Positions 36,471-44,709 of a stretch of DNA of 64,000 bases are shown here, in pieces. The notes under the pieces are model-generated. The model was not told the origin of the DNA and did not search any database. It saw only the letters and a program-made list of their open reading frames with translations. The DNA lies in NCBI GenBank assembly GCA_965283955.1, contig CBDIQW010000001.1, forward strand, positions 806,001-870,000. The letters are read 5' to 3'. Within the stretch, counting starts at the first letter, position 1, and each line of letters begins with the position of its first letter. This DNA comes from Emticicia sp965283955 (lineage in GTDB: Bacteria > Bacteroidota > Bacteroidia > Cytophagales > Spirosomataceae). Position numbers and translations under genes: made by a program.

Positions 36471-37493
36471 ATGGCACTAATCTCCAAGAAAAAAATACCA
36501 TTTAAAATCTCTCCTAAATTAAGAAAATACCTCACAAAGTATGGTCGTGAAAAGGAATTGCCCATCAAATATAGCGATTTATTACGTTTCGATAATGCAT
36601 TTCCACTTTATGATAAAAAGGGGAAAGATACATTGTGGGAGACGGTAATGTATCCCCAAAACGACCTTGAAGAAATATATGAAGCACTTAAAAACATCTA
36701 CGCCGATTTGAAAACCGATGGAGATGAAGCCGTAATCAAACACTTGGTTGTAGATAGAGTTGATACTTGCACGTATGCCAATACAAAACCGTTCAGAATT
36801 AGAATCGTGAATAAAATAAACGATAATCACGATTATTTTTATATCAAGTTAGCCGATGCCTCTCGCATTTATGGGCTTGAATTAGAACATTTACTCTCGC
36901 CCAATGTAATGGGTTATTGCACGCACGAGGATACACTCGTAGAGGAGCACATTGCAGGAATTCCTGCCGACCAATTCATGAATAATCACCTCAACGACGC
37001 CAATTTCAATCCGATTCGTTTGAGTAAAGAATTTATCAAGTTTAATGAGCGATGTTTCGTTAGACTTTTGGGAGATATGCATTCATCTAATTTTGTGATA
37101 ATCGTTACGCCCGACTTCGAGGATTTTCATTATCGTTTAAGAGCTATAGATTTCGACCAACAATCTTATGAAGCATCAAAATCAGTTTACATGCCACAGT
37201 ATTTCAAGCAAAACTATGCCATGATTCAGATGGGTATGAAATATCTAACTGCCGAATCGGTGAAGCAGTACCAAGCCGAAGAACGCACACTAATTGCCAA
37301 CAGATTACGAGAAGAAAAAAGCCGAATGCACGATTTGATTGATACAATGAAAAAAGATACACTTTCATTACCTCAAAACCTCGAATCACTCAAACAAGAC
37401 CTTGCACGGCATTATAAAAATCCCAATTTTCTGAATTGTAAAAGCATGGGAGAAGTTGTAGAATTTAGTCTAAAGCAGGTATTGATACATTGA
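36471..37493 (+). CDS. Uncharacterised protein with kinase-like fold signature
   Basis: 340 residues with no signal peptide. Two blocks resemble the catalytic and metal loops of protein-kinase-like phosphotransferases: LLGDMHSSNFVI near residue 200 (compare HxDxxxxN) and LRAIDFDQQS near 225 (compare DFG/D-x-D). An upstream EEHIAGIPADQFM region could be the hinge. I see no clear ATP-lysine or glycine-rich loop. It might be an atypical small-molecule or protein kinase of the HipA/APH-like class, or an inactive relative. A terminator follows directly. Confidence 0.7.
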   Translation: MALISKKKIPFKISPKLRKYLTKYGREKELPIKYSDLLRFDNAFPLYDKKGKDTLWETVMYPQNDLEEIYEALKNIYADLKTDGDEAVIKHLVVDRVDTCTYANTKPFRIRIVNKINDNHDYFYIKLADASRIYGLELEHLLSPNVMGYCTHEDTLVEEHIAGIPADQFMNNHLNDANFNPIRLSKEFIKFNERCFVRLLGDMHSSNFVIIVTPDFEDFHYRLRAIDFDQQSYEASKSVYMPQYFKQNYAMIQMGMKYLTAESVKQYQAEERTLIANRLREEKSRMHDLIDTMKKDTLSLPQNLESLKQDLARHYKNPNFLNCKSMGEVVEFSLKQVLIH

Positions 37494-37540
37494 AATAGAC
37501 GATTGAGAAAATGGACACTATTTCTCAATCGTCTATTTTT
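37493..37540. terminator. Bidirectional terminator
   Basis: AAATAGACGATTGAGAAA and TTTCTCAATCGTCTATTT form an 18-pair stem between convergent genes. Confidence 0.9.
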
Positions 37541-37911
37541 TATTTTTTCGTAACCGACCAAAACATTAATAACCAGCCAATTACCAACAAAGTACCACCA
37601 ATTGGGGCAACTGCACCAAATACATTGAGGCCCGTAAAACAAATGGTATATAAAGCTCCGCTAAAAATCAATACACCCGCCAAAATACAATAGCCACTGT
37701 AAGTAAGAGTTTTATTTGAAATATGTTTCGATAAAATACCTATCAATACCAATGCAATCGCATGATAAAATTGGTAGCGAACACCAGTCTCAAAAGTATC
37801 GAATCGGCCACTTGCCGTAAGCATTGGTTTGAGAGCGTGAGCCCCGAAAGCACCAACCATCACCCCTACTGCTCCCAAAAGCGAGCCTGCTTGCAAAAAA
37901 AGTTTATTCAT
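37540..37911 (-). CDS. DUF423 small membrane protein
   Basis: The start is at MNKLFLQAGSLLGAVGVMVG (37911). About 123 residues with four membrane segments and the family signature GAFGAHALKP followed by TGVRYQFYHAIAL. The function of DUF423 (YgdD) proteins is unknown. Confidence 0.92.
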   Translation of the reverse strand: MNKLFLQAGSLLGAVGVMVGAFGAHALKPMLTASGRFDTFETGVRYQFYHAIALVLIGILSKHISNKTLTYSGYCILAGVLIFSGALYTICFTGLNVFGAVAPIGGTLLVIGWLLMFWSVTKK

Positions 37912-37964
37912 AATCATCTGTTTTATAATTAATACCGTGAAATTACTCAAAAAAGAGTTTCATT

Positions 37965-39257
37965 CTATGGCAATTTTGAAAAATCAATTGTGGGAGTATT
38001 TCCTTTGAGTGGTCTTGTAAACTTCTGATTAAGGGTAGTATTATCATTGAAGAATCCACAATTTCTCAAATAAAACTGACCATTTTTCATGCCTCCATCA
38101 TAATCTATCTTGCACTTCTTGCGAGCAGTATTATCGGCCGTAAGTGTAACTTGATTGAGTTCTGTCCAGCCATTTTTAGCTGTAAAAACCCATTGATTAT
38201 CAAAATTCCCCATGCGTTCTTGGTTTCCAGTTTCGGGAATAAAGTTTTCGAGGAAAGAATACAAACTTTTCAAATAAGTTGATGTTTTGGGGCGTTTGAA
38301 ACTCGCTATCAGTCGCCATTGGTTTTCTTCTGCAGCGAAAAAGTAAGCCGTATAAGTTGTATAATTATCAGCCGTTGGTTTTCCTTGCAACAAAAACTTA
38401 TAGGTGTTTCTGCTTTCCAATTGTACTTCAAATAGCTTTGTCCACCAGAACCTTCATTGCCAAACTCGCCTGTATAAACGCCATCACCTTTTTTCAAGAG
38501 TAAAATCTTTTGGTCTTGTGGAATCGCCGCAGGGTTATCAGTTGTAAACGGACTCCAAACTGAAAACAAAATTCTTCGCTCAGTTTCCGAATTTACCTGC
38601 ATTCCAAAATAGCCTTCACCAAAACCATTTGCCATAAAATAAGAGCCAATTACATCGTTTCCTCTCGGAATCGTGACTTCATTATAAAACCACTCAACAT
38701 TTTCTAAACCATCAGTCGGATAGCGTAAATGCACCGAAGTACCTCTTCTACCCCAATAAAAATAACTTCCTTCATTATTTTTCACATACGTAAGTTCAGA
38801 AGTAACAGACGTACCACTTACTCCCAAACTCGAAATCGTCCCGAAGTTCGTATTTGTTTTAGTTATACCTTTTATCTCGACCGAAATGTATCCCGCCTGT
38901 GGTATATTCCATTCTCCAACAAAAAACTCTTTTTCGGCATCACCTTCCGCCACAAATTCAATACTTCTTCCTAAAATACTAACACTAATTTTACTTTTAC
39001 TACTCATCGGATTCATCAATACTGATACTTTAAGCGAACCTTTTTGGGCAACATTAAAATAAGTACGACAGATAGTCATTCCAGAATTCCAGTTAACTAA
39101 ACCTTGTTCCTTAATGGCTCCTCCATTGGTCGCCCAAGCATTTCCACCGAGCGGAATCGTTTGTTTGTTGGTATCATGCTCAATATCAAGTACTTTATCG
39201 GCTTTGCATTGCAAAAAAGTTGTCAGAAATACTGAGAATTAAAAATTGAATTTTCAT
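37965..39257 (-). CDS. DUF3472-like lipoprotein, two frameshifts
   Basis: The main frame gives a domain of about 180 residues (NAWATNGGAIKEQGLVNWNSG, TICRTYFNVAQKGSLKVSV; DUF5077-like), then SYFYWGRRGTSVHLRYPT and the DUF3472 body running to 37965. Breaks near 38410 and 39225 separate the pieces. Restoring the second gives a start at 39257 with a lipoprotein signal ending LTTFLQC. The start codon region carries the AATTAAAAATTGAATTTT repeat-like text. DUF3472 proteins are secreted and often carbohydrate-linked; no reaction is assigned. Confidence 0.8.
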
Positions 39258-39393
39258 TTTGTTGAAGAAGGTTTGTTGAAATTTTTGTATTTTCAGTGAA
39301 GGTAATTAAAAAATAAAAACGATGGAACTCTGAAGAAATAAAATTGGTTGTATATACATACAATGTAGATGTAAATATTAAATAGATACAAAA

Positions 39394-40275
39394 ATGAGCT
39401 ATATAAAATCAGTCCAACAGATATTAACTCCGCCAGCATCTCACATGGTAGGCGATGGTTTTAGAGTGCATAACTTTTTCCCGAGTGGATACAAAATGGG
39501 AATGCACCGAATGAGTCCGTTCTTCTTGCTTGATTATAATTCAAAAGTTGAGTTTCCACCAAAGGATGAACCCCGTGGCGTAGGTGTGCATCCGCATCGA
39601 GGTTTCGAGACAGTTACAATTGCTTATCATGGTAAAATTGCTCACCACGATAGTAGTGGAAATAGTGGTGTAATTGGCACAGGTGACGTACAATGGATGA
39701 CCGCAGGAAGTGGCGTATTACACAAAGAATACCATGACAGAGAATTCAGCAAAAATGGTGGATTGTTTCAGATGGTTCAACTTTGGGTGAATTTGCCAGC
39801 CAAATATAAAATGACAACACCAAAGTACCAAGGGATTGAAAATGCTGAGCTTGGCAAATATTATTTACCTGATAATCAAGGACTTATTGAAGTAATTGCA
39901 GGTGAATATAAAGGTATCAAAGGTGCTGCATCGACTTTCACGCCAATCAATATGTATAATGTTCGTGCGAAAAAAGGTACTACTATTGACCTTTCACTCA
40001 ATGAAAAACACAATACAGGAATAGTAGTAATAGAGGGAAGTGTGAAGGTAAATGATACAGAAACAGCACCCGTAGATAATTTTATTTTGTTCAAAAATGA
40101 AGGAACAGAAATCAAAATCGAAGCCCTCGAAGATACAGTGCTGTTGGTGTTAAGTGGAGAGCCAATCAACGAACCAATCATACAATACGGCCCATTTTTG
40201 ATGAATAATAAAGCCGAAATCTTACAAGCATATGATGATTTAGCAAAAGGCAAATTTGGAGTTTTGGAAGATTAA
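39394..40275 (+). CDS. Pirin-family bicupin protein
   Basis: 293 residues. Metal ligands lie in GVHPHRGFETVT and AHHDSSGNSG, and GDVQWMTAGSGVLHKEY is the family hallmark. Bacterial pirins are iron-binding; some have quercetinase activity and others regulate metabolic enzymes. Confidence 0.95.
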   Translation: MSYIKSVQQILTPPASHMVGDGFRVHNFFPSGYKMGMHRMSPFFLLDYNSKVEFPPKDEPRGVGVHPHRGFETVTIAYHGKIAHHDSSGNSGVIGTGDVQWMTAGSGVLHKEYHDREFSKNGGLFQMVQLWVNLPAKYKMTTPKYQGIENAELGKYYLPDNQGLIEVIAGEYKGIKGAASTFTPINMYNVRAKKGTTIDLSLNEKHNTGIVVIEGSVKVNDTETAPVDNFILFKNEGTEIKIEALEDTVLLVLSGEPINEPIIQYGPFLMNNKAEILQAYDDLAKGKFGVLED

Positions 40276-40286
40276 TAGGTAGAAAT

Positions 40287-40330
40287 CATTGTGTCATACT
40301 TTTTTAGTATGGCACAATGGTATTTTATTT
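40287..40330 (+). terminator. Intrinsic terminator after the pirin gene
   Basis: CATTGTGTCATAC and GTATGGCACAATG arms, loop TTTTTTA, T-rich tail. Confidence 0.8.
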
Positions 40331-40707
40331 AGGGTGAATTCTAACTCAAAATAATCTTACTCCACGCTCATTGAAATTCATAAAAAAAACATGATGGAAA
40401 TTAATATTTTTCATTTCAAAATTTCTTATCAAACACTACACAAAAAGGTAAGAAATCATACCTAAAAAACTTCTATTTTAAATAAGATTTTTACATTCAT
40501 TTTCTTCTCATAAAACAACTATAAAAATAGCAAATTTTATAGTTTCTTCAGAAACTTTCATCGTTTTTAAATCTTCATTATTCGTAAGTTTTTAGTTTGA
40601 ATAGATTTTTTTTCTCAAAAAGAAAATTTTACACAAAAAACAGACTATTATAAAACACTTATAACCAATACATTAAATCATTTATACAAAAATAATTGAA
40701 AAATTAT
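40331..40707. other. AT-rich intergenic stretch without a visible gene
   Basis: About 380 bases of very AT-rich sequence between the pirin terminator and the next promoter. No open frame with coding character, no RNA signature and no clear repeat was seen. Confidence 0.7.
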
Positions 40708-40740
40708 TTGGAATATATAAAATCTTTTAGCGTACCTTTG
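40708..40740 (+). promoter_or_regulatory. Promoter of the PcfJ/tRNA/RtcB locus leader
   Basis: TTG at 40708-40710, a 22-base spacer, then TACCTTTG at 40733-40740. The spacing is two bases longer than at the tRNA-Asp and tRNA-Thr promoters in this window. Confidence 0.65.
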
Positions 40741-40746
40741 TGGCAC

Positions 40747-41200
40747 AAAAACAAACAGAACAAAAAATGCAAAATTATCTAAAAAATACATCTTTCAGCT
40801 GCGGAATGGCACACCCGTTTGGAGGAATTTTGCATACATGGCACAGGTACAATTTGTAGGTAAAACTACACCAAAATTTATCTGAGCCTGACCCCAAAAA
40901 GTCGGGTTTTTGTTATTGCCAAAAACTCAAAACAATTTTAATTTTTAAAACGAAAAACAAGATAACCAAATGCTAATGTTCAGAAACATACACCCAAACC
41001 CGTAGGCTTACAAAGTCTGGTTGCCTGTTCGTGGAGAGCAGTATGTCCGGAGTAGCAGTTATCGCCCGAATACAGATGTACAAGCAGATTTTGACAAAGC
41101 AATACGACTGAGGTACGGAGTGTTGTATGCCCATAGGCACGTTCTGGATTTGAACGCTCGCATAAAGCCCGACCTCAACCAACGAGGTCGGGCTTTTTTG
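40747..41200 (+). ncRNA. Candidate leader or small RNA with two terminator-like hairpins
   Basis: Downstream of the promoter there is no convincing gene; the longest frame from 40768 codes for only 30 residues. Two hairpins with T tails follow: a weak one at 40887-40913 (CCTGAC and GTCGGG) and a strong one at 41165-41199 (AAGCCCGACCTC and GAGGTCGGGCTT). Small stem-loops such as CGTTC-TGGATTT-GAACG at 41139-41155 look tRNA-arm-like. The arrangement suits one or two short transcripts or an attenuator in front of the PcfJ-like gene. No known RNA family is recognised. Confidence 0.4.
41165..41199 (+). terminator. Strong terminator in the leader of the PcfJ-like gene
   Basis: The 12-pair stem AAGCCCGACCTC/GAGGTCGGGCTT with a T tail lies 51 bases before the PcfJ-like ATG, a position suited to attenuation. 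Confidence 0.8.
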
Positions 41201-41249
41201 TGGCCGATTTTCTCGAAAATTGATTTTTTTATTGAAAAAAATTACAACA

Positions 41250-42512
41250 ATGGGCAAGCACCTATCAAAATCAGAACGAATCAGAATAGTTAGTGAAAAA
41301 CAACAGGCCGAGTTTGAGCTTCAGCAAGCATACCAAAAATCGGCCAGATTTAACCAAAGTTTTGTGCGAATCATTGAAGATGCACAAAACACCAACCTCA
41401 GAAATGAATATGCCAACAATGAGCGATACCAATTTATGGTTTCATTTCTGATTCAAGCAGAGTTAGTTAACAAGAAAGAAATACTGAGAAAACACCTTGC
41501 AAATCTGACTTTTCTGACCGAAAAACTCGAAGGAAAATGTCCGAAATGGTTTAAAGATACTGAGTTTATCAGAGCATTGATAGAAGTAGCCAAGCATCGT
41601 TCGGCATGGGTTCGACCCATTGAGGACTGGAAACCAAAAGCCAAAGGTGAATACGAAAAATTCAAAGAATTGATAAATTATCTCTTTGCTCAATACAAAT
41701 ATCCGACGTTTCTAAACCACTTATTTTTTTACCAACAAGACCATTTCTTTATCAAAGATTTTATCTTTTTGGTACAAGGCGGAAGCATCAAATATATCAA
41801 TTCGACGATTCCTCTGACGCAAAAAATGAAAGTGGAGTTTATGAAAAGTCCAGATGGATTTCGAGTTTTTGAAGCTTTCAGATATGCACAAGTGCTTTGT
41901 TTAGGGGGCGACGAATTATTGGCACATCGAATAGCGTATTCGTGGCTCGGCCGAAGTGACAAACGAGACGAAGCTCTTTGGGAAACATTTATTAGAATAG
42001 TGATTGCTGGAGGAATGTTTAACCTCAACAAAATCGGAGAATTGATTGATTATGTACGAAATGAGATTAATCAAAATCCTGCATATTCGCTCAAAGGTCG
42101 AACTCTCCAATCGTTGATGCGTCAGAGCGACACTTGGCACAACACGATGAATAAAGAACAACGCAAACAAGGCTTAGTTGTTTGGAAATCAGGCAGTTTC
42201 GAGACATTTGAGATTGAAGATGGCAAGTGTGAGGAAGAGGCAACACTCAAGATGATTGAACTTTTATCGAACCGAGAGTTGGCCGATGAAGGCAAAAAAA
42301 TGAATCATTGCGTAGGCTCATATACCTACTACTGCGAACGAGGAAGAACCAGAATCGTATCGCTTCGCAAGTATCATTTTGGCTTAGAAACCGACCGATT
42401 AGCAACCATCGAACTCGATATGCAGAGCAAGAGAGTTGTACAAGCAAAATACCGTTTCAATAGGCCAATCACCGAAAAAGCCCTGAGTTTTTACACAAAT
42501 GGGCAAGTTTGA
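41250..42512 (+). CDS. PcfJ-like protein
   Basis: The start is at MGKHLSKSERIRIV (41250). 420 residues: a helical N-terminal two thirds (FNQSFVRIIEDAQNTNLRNEY, EFIRALIEVAKHRSAWVRP) and a C-terminal PcfJ-type core with MNHCVGSYTYYCERGRTRIVSL and RLATIELDMQSKRVVQAKY. The Cys in HCVGSY and the C-x-x-G are the conserved feature of this family, first named from conjugative plasmid pCF10. Its biochemical role is unknown. Its place beside tRNA-like genes, slipin and RtcB suggests a link with RNA, but that is inference. Confidence 0.8.
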   Translation: MGKHLSKSERIRIVSEKQQAEFELQQAYQKSARFNQSFVRIIEDAQNTNLRNEYANNERYQFMVSFLIQAELVNKKEILRKHLANLTFLTEKLEGKCPKWFKDTEFIRALIEVAKHRSAWVRPIEDWKPKAKGEYEKFKELINYLFAQYKYPTFLNHLFFYQQDHFFIKDFIFLVQGGSIKYINSTIPLTQKMKVEFMKSPDGFRVFEAFRYAQVLCLGGDELLAHRIAYSWLGRSDKRDEALWETFIRIVIAGGMFNLNKIGELIDYVRNEINQNPAYSLKGRTLQSLMRQSDTWHNTMNKEQRKQGLVVWKSGSFETFEIEDGKCEEEATLKMIELLSNRELADEGKKMNHCVGSYTYYCERGRTRIVSLRKYHFGLETDRLATIELDMQSKRVVQAKYRFNRPITEKALSFYTNGQV

Positions 42513-42580
42513 ACGGTTTCGCAATGGGGAAATATTTATGAATACAGGAATAAAAAAAACACTAAATCTATATGACAGGT

Positions 42581-42653
42581 GCATGGATGCCTGAGTGGTG
42601 AAAGGGAATGTCTGCAAAACCGTTAGTCGTGAGTTCGAATCTCACTCCATGCT
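42581..42653 (+). tRNA. tRNA-Cys (GCA)-like, deviant anticodon stem
   Basis: The acceptor GCATGGA/TCCATGC and T arm GTGAG-TTCGAAT-CTCAC are perfect, and the discriminator T fits Cys. The anticodon loop CTGCAAA reads GCA. The anticodon stem AATGT against ACCGTT needs one bulged C and a G-T pair. The D stem is only three pairs (CCT/AGG). Confidence 0.72.
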
Positions 42654-42810
42654 CAAAACAACCTAATCATCTCGCACAATTAACTAATTATCAACAAATT
42701 AAAAATTATTTTAAAAAAAATTCTAACTACGCAAATAGACTGCGTATTGAGTTTTGAGCTTTGTATCATCAATCTGATAGAGAAGTTCTTTAAAATAAAA
42801 ATAATAAAAA

Positions 42811-42902
42811 CTGGGTGTTCCGCAGATGGTTATACGGGCTTGCTTTGGGAGCAAGAGTTCGTTGCGGTTCGGTCGTCACCGATTCGAATCCTGCAACCCA
42901 GA
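42811..42902 (+). tRNA. tRNA-Pro (TGG)-like with a hairpin inserted at the T loop
   Basis: Acceptor CTGGGTG/AACCCAG (last pair mismatched), D arm CCG/CGG, and a perfect anticodon arm CTTGC-TTTGGGA-GCAAG reading TGG. The T arm should be about 17 bases but holds an extra 15 bases, TTCGGTCGTCACCGA (42868-42882), placed just 5' of the T loop TTCGAAT. The insert itself folds (TCGGT-CGTC-ACCGA). Total length is 92 bases. Function as a tRNA is doubtful without removal of the insert. Confidence 0.6.
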
Positions 42903-42908
42903 TTAAAA

Positions 42909-42980
42909 AGAGCATTGGTCTAACGGCTATGACTCCACCCTGTCACGGTGGCGAAACGGGTTCGATTCCCGTATGCTCTG
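42909..42980 (+). tRNA. tRNA-Asp (GTC), array copy
   Basis: Well-formed, 72 bases: AGAGCAT/ATGCTCT acceptor, CCACC-CTGTCAC-GGTGG anticodon arm, ACGGG-TTCGATT-CCCGT T arm, discriminator G. It is very different from the two tRNA-Asp genes at 9634 and 9782, with A rather than G at position 1, and starts only 6 bases after the Pro-like gene. Confidence 0.85.
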
Positions 42981-43034
42981 CGATGGAAGTTTTTTCTCTC
43001 GAACCTGATGAGGGTTTCTGTATAGCCCCATAGT

Positions 43035-43126
43035 GTTGGAGTAATTACTGCCAATATGCTGTCGTTGAAAGCGACTTCTATCATCTGTTTGTCGTTGGTT
43101 CGACAGCGGCGGCTGACCGCTCCAAC
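43035..43126 (+). ncRNA. tRNA-like element closed by a 7-base-pair acceptor-type stem
   Basis: GTTGGAG (43035) pairs perfectly with CTCCAAC (43120). Inside are GTCG-TTGAAAG-CGAC (a loop with GAA in the anticodon position), TGTCG-TTGGTT-CGACA (like a long variable arm) and GCGG-CGGCTGA-CCGC (like a T arm, but without TTCGA). There is no D arm with GG. It may be a decayed or highly divergent class-II-like tRNA. Confidence 0.5.
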
Positions 43127-43136
43127 CTACTCCTTT

Positions 43137-43197
43137 GGGGTAGTAGCTAAGTGGTTATAGCAACAGAAAATTGCAGGTTCGAATCCTGCCTACTCTC
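43137..43197 (+). tRNA. Short tRNA-Phe-like gene lacking a normal anticodon arm
   Basis: 61 bases. Acceptor GGGGTAG/CTACTCT (two G-T pairs), D arm GCTA-AGTGGTTA-TAGC, and perfect T arm GCAGG-TTCGAAT-CCTGC. Between the D and T arms only AACAGAAAATT remains: a CAGAAAA loop (GAA) on a two-pair stem and no variable loop. About 15 bases seem to be missing compared with an ordinary tRNA-Phe. Confidence 0.55.
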
Positions 43198-43199
43198 TA

Positions 43200-43241
43200 A
43201 AAGTAGTGGCGAAATGGTAACGCAATGGATTTAGGTTCCAT
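43200..43241 (+). tRNA. 5' half of a tRNA-Leu (TAG)
   Basis: After AAAGTAG-TG come the D arm GCG-AAATGGTAA-CGC and a perfect anticodon arm ATGGA-TTTAGGT-TCCAT reading TAG. No matching T arm or acceptor 3' strand is found in the next 200 bases; a structured region follows instead. Confidence 0.5.
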
Positions 43242-43250
43242 CATCAGAAA

Positions 43251-43380
43251 ACAGGGTTTTATCACGCCCTAATGTGATATCGTCAGTCTGAGCAAGTTTG
43301 GGTGAAGCAATTCGTAAGAATATGATTCACTATTCAAACAAGGCTCGTAAAACAGTAGATACCGATTTAAAGCGGATACT
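43251..43380 (+). ncRNA. Candidate structured RNA between the tRNA array and slipin
   Basis: Nested complementary segments: GTTTTA (43256-43261) with TAAAAC (43348-43353) encloses a hairpin TATCAC/GTGATA (43260-43279) and a long arm. That arm is built from GAGC/GCTC (43290, 43343), GTTTG/CAAAC (43296, 43335), GTGAA/TTCAC (43302, 43326) and ATTC/GAAT (43310, 43318), capped by a GTAA (GNRA-type) tetraloop. Five ordered stems in 100 bases of AT-rich DNA are unlikely by chance. No known family is recognised. Confidence 0.5.
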
Positions 43381-43572
43381 TGTTCTTTTATAGTTCGACT
43401 AACCAAAACAATATAACTAACTCACAATAAGTGATTTACGAATATTTATAAAGTTAAAAGAATTATTCAAAATCAACTATCCAATTTATTTCTCAAACGG
43501 TTTTCCGCTTAGCAGAATCAGATTTTCTCGTACTGACTTTTAATTCTAAACACAATTAAATTGTATAAAACA

Positions 43573-44673
43573 ATGCAAAAAGTAAGAGTAAATGCCAATC
43601 AAATTGGGTTGGTTTTGAAGAATGGAGCTTTCAAGCAAATGCTTTCAGAAGGTTCGTACTGGTTCTGGGGAAACGAAGATGCTTATGTCTATGACAAAGG
43701 CACGCAGTTTATAGCACCCATCGAGCTAAATTTACTTTTGCAACATTCAGAAATCAATGAGGCTTTGGAAGTTGTGGAAGTACAAGACAACGAAATCGTG
43801 ATTCAATACGAAGATAATCGTTTCCGTATGGTCATGCCAGTTGGTCGATATGCTTTTTGGAAAGGTGTATTGAATTTTACTTATACCAAGGTCGATTTGA
43901 ATAAAATAGACATCACAGAAAACATCAATAAACAACTATTAATCAGTCGTTTACCAATGTACACTCGTAGCTTCGTTGTAGAATCTTACGAAAAAGGTGT
44001 CTTGATTGTCGATGGAAAATTCGAGAAGGTTTTAGATGGTGGAACGTATCATTGGTGGAAAAACCCGACTACCATTCATGTAGCCAAAGCCGATATGCGT
44101 CAATTGCAATTAGAGGTTTCGGGACAAGAAATATTGACCAAAGATAAAGCCAATTTGCGTTTAAACTTCTTTGTTCAGTACCGAATTACGGATATTGTAA
44201 AGGCTTTATACGAAAACAAAGAGTACGAAAAACAGCTCTATATTTTATTGCAATTGGCCTTGCGTGAATACGTGGGAGGTTTCACGCTCGATGAATTATT
44301 AGATAAAAAAGATGCCATTGGCGAATTTATCTTGAAAAATACCTCAACAAAAGTGTCAAATTTGGGTATCGAAGTAAAAAGCTGTGGTGTGCGAGACATT
44401 ATTTTGCCAGGCGATATGAAGGACATCATGAACCAAGTTTTGATGGCCGAGAAAAAAGCCCAAGCCAATATTATCATGCGTCGTGAAGAAACTGCTTCGA
44501 TGAGAAGTTTGTTAAACACCGCAAAATTGATGGAAGAAAACGAAATGTTGTGGAAATTGAAAGAGATGGAATACGTAGAAAAAATTGCCGACCGAATTGG
44601 TGAAATTACCATCTCCGGCAGCGGAAACGTCATCAGATTCGAGTTCGATTTGTATCAATTTACAAAATTGTAG
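43573..44673 (+). CDS. Slipin (SPFH/band-7 family) protein
   Basis: The start is chosen at ATG 43573 (MQKVRVNANQIGLVLKNG); an upstream TTG adds only four codons. 366 residues. A repeated segment (GSYWFWGNEDAYVYDKGTQF, GGTYHWWKNPTTIHVAKADM) precedes the SPFH domain (LRLNFFVQYRITDIVKALYE, VSNLGIEVKSCGVRDIILPGDM), and a helical tail contains KKAQANIIMRREETASMRSL. Slipins assemble into membrane-associated cages and are repeatedly found beside rtcB in bacteria. A REP palindrome starts three bases after the stop. Confidence 0.93.
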   Translation: MQKVRVNANQIGLVLKNGAFKQMLSEGSYWFWGNEDAYVYDKGTQFIAPIELNLLLQHSEINEALEVVEVQDNEIVIQYEDNRFRMVMPVGRYAFWKGVLNFTYTKVDLNKIDITENINKQLLISRLPMYTRSFVVESYEKGVLIVDGKFEKVLDGGTYHWWKNPTTIHVAKADMRQLQLEVSGQEILTKDKANLRLNFFVQYRITDIVKALYENKEYEKQLYILLQLALREYVGGFTLDELLDKKDAIGEFILKNTSTKVSNLGIEVKSCGVRDIILPGDMKDIMNQVLMAEKKAQANIIMRREETASMRSLLNTAKLMEENEMLWKLKEMEYVEKIADRIGEITISGSGNVIRFEFDLYQFTKL

Positions 44674-44675
44674 AG

Positions 44676-44703
44676 GTAGAGACGTTGCATGCAACGTCTC
44701 TAC
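44676..44703. repeat. REP-type palindrome, variant A, between slipin and rtcB
   Basis: 28-base perfect palindrome with half-site GTAGAGACGTTGCA, identical to 24889-24916. Confidence 0.92.
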
Positions 44704-44709
44704 ATAAGA

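Noticed and set aside
41021..41293. 90-codon open frame before the PcfJ-like gene
   Set aside because: It runs through a strong terminator hairpin and overlaps the PcfJ-like start; no domain or credible ribosome site.
42815..43033. 72-codon open frame across the tRNA array
   Set aside because: It reads straight through the Pro-like and Asp tRNA sequences, which explain the region better.
43200..43420. Group I intron in a tRNA-Leu gene
   Set aside because: The cyanobacterial-type tRNA-Leu intron has conserved core segments and a 3' exon; I could not identify either here, and the region is short.
41250..44673. Prophage or conjugative element carrying the PcfJ-like gene
   Set aside because: No integrase, relaxase, structural phage gene or attachment-site duplication is visible; slipin and rtcB are not typical cargo.
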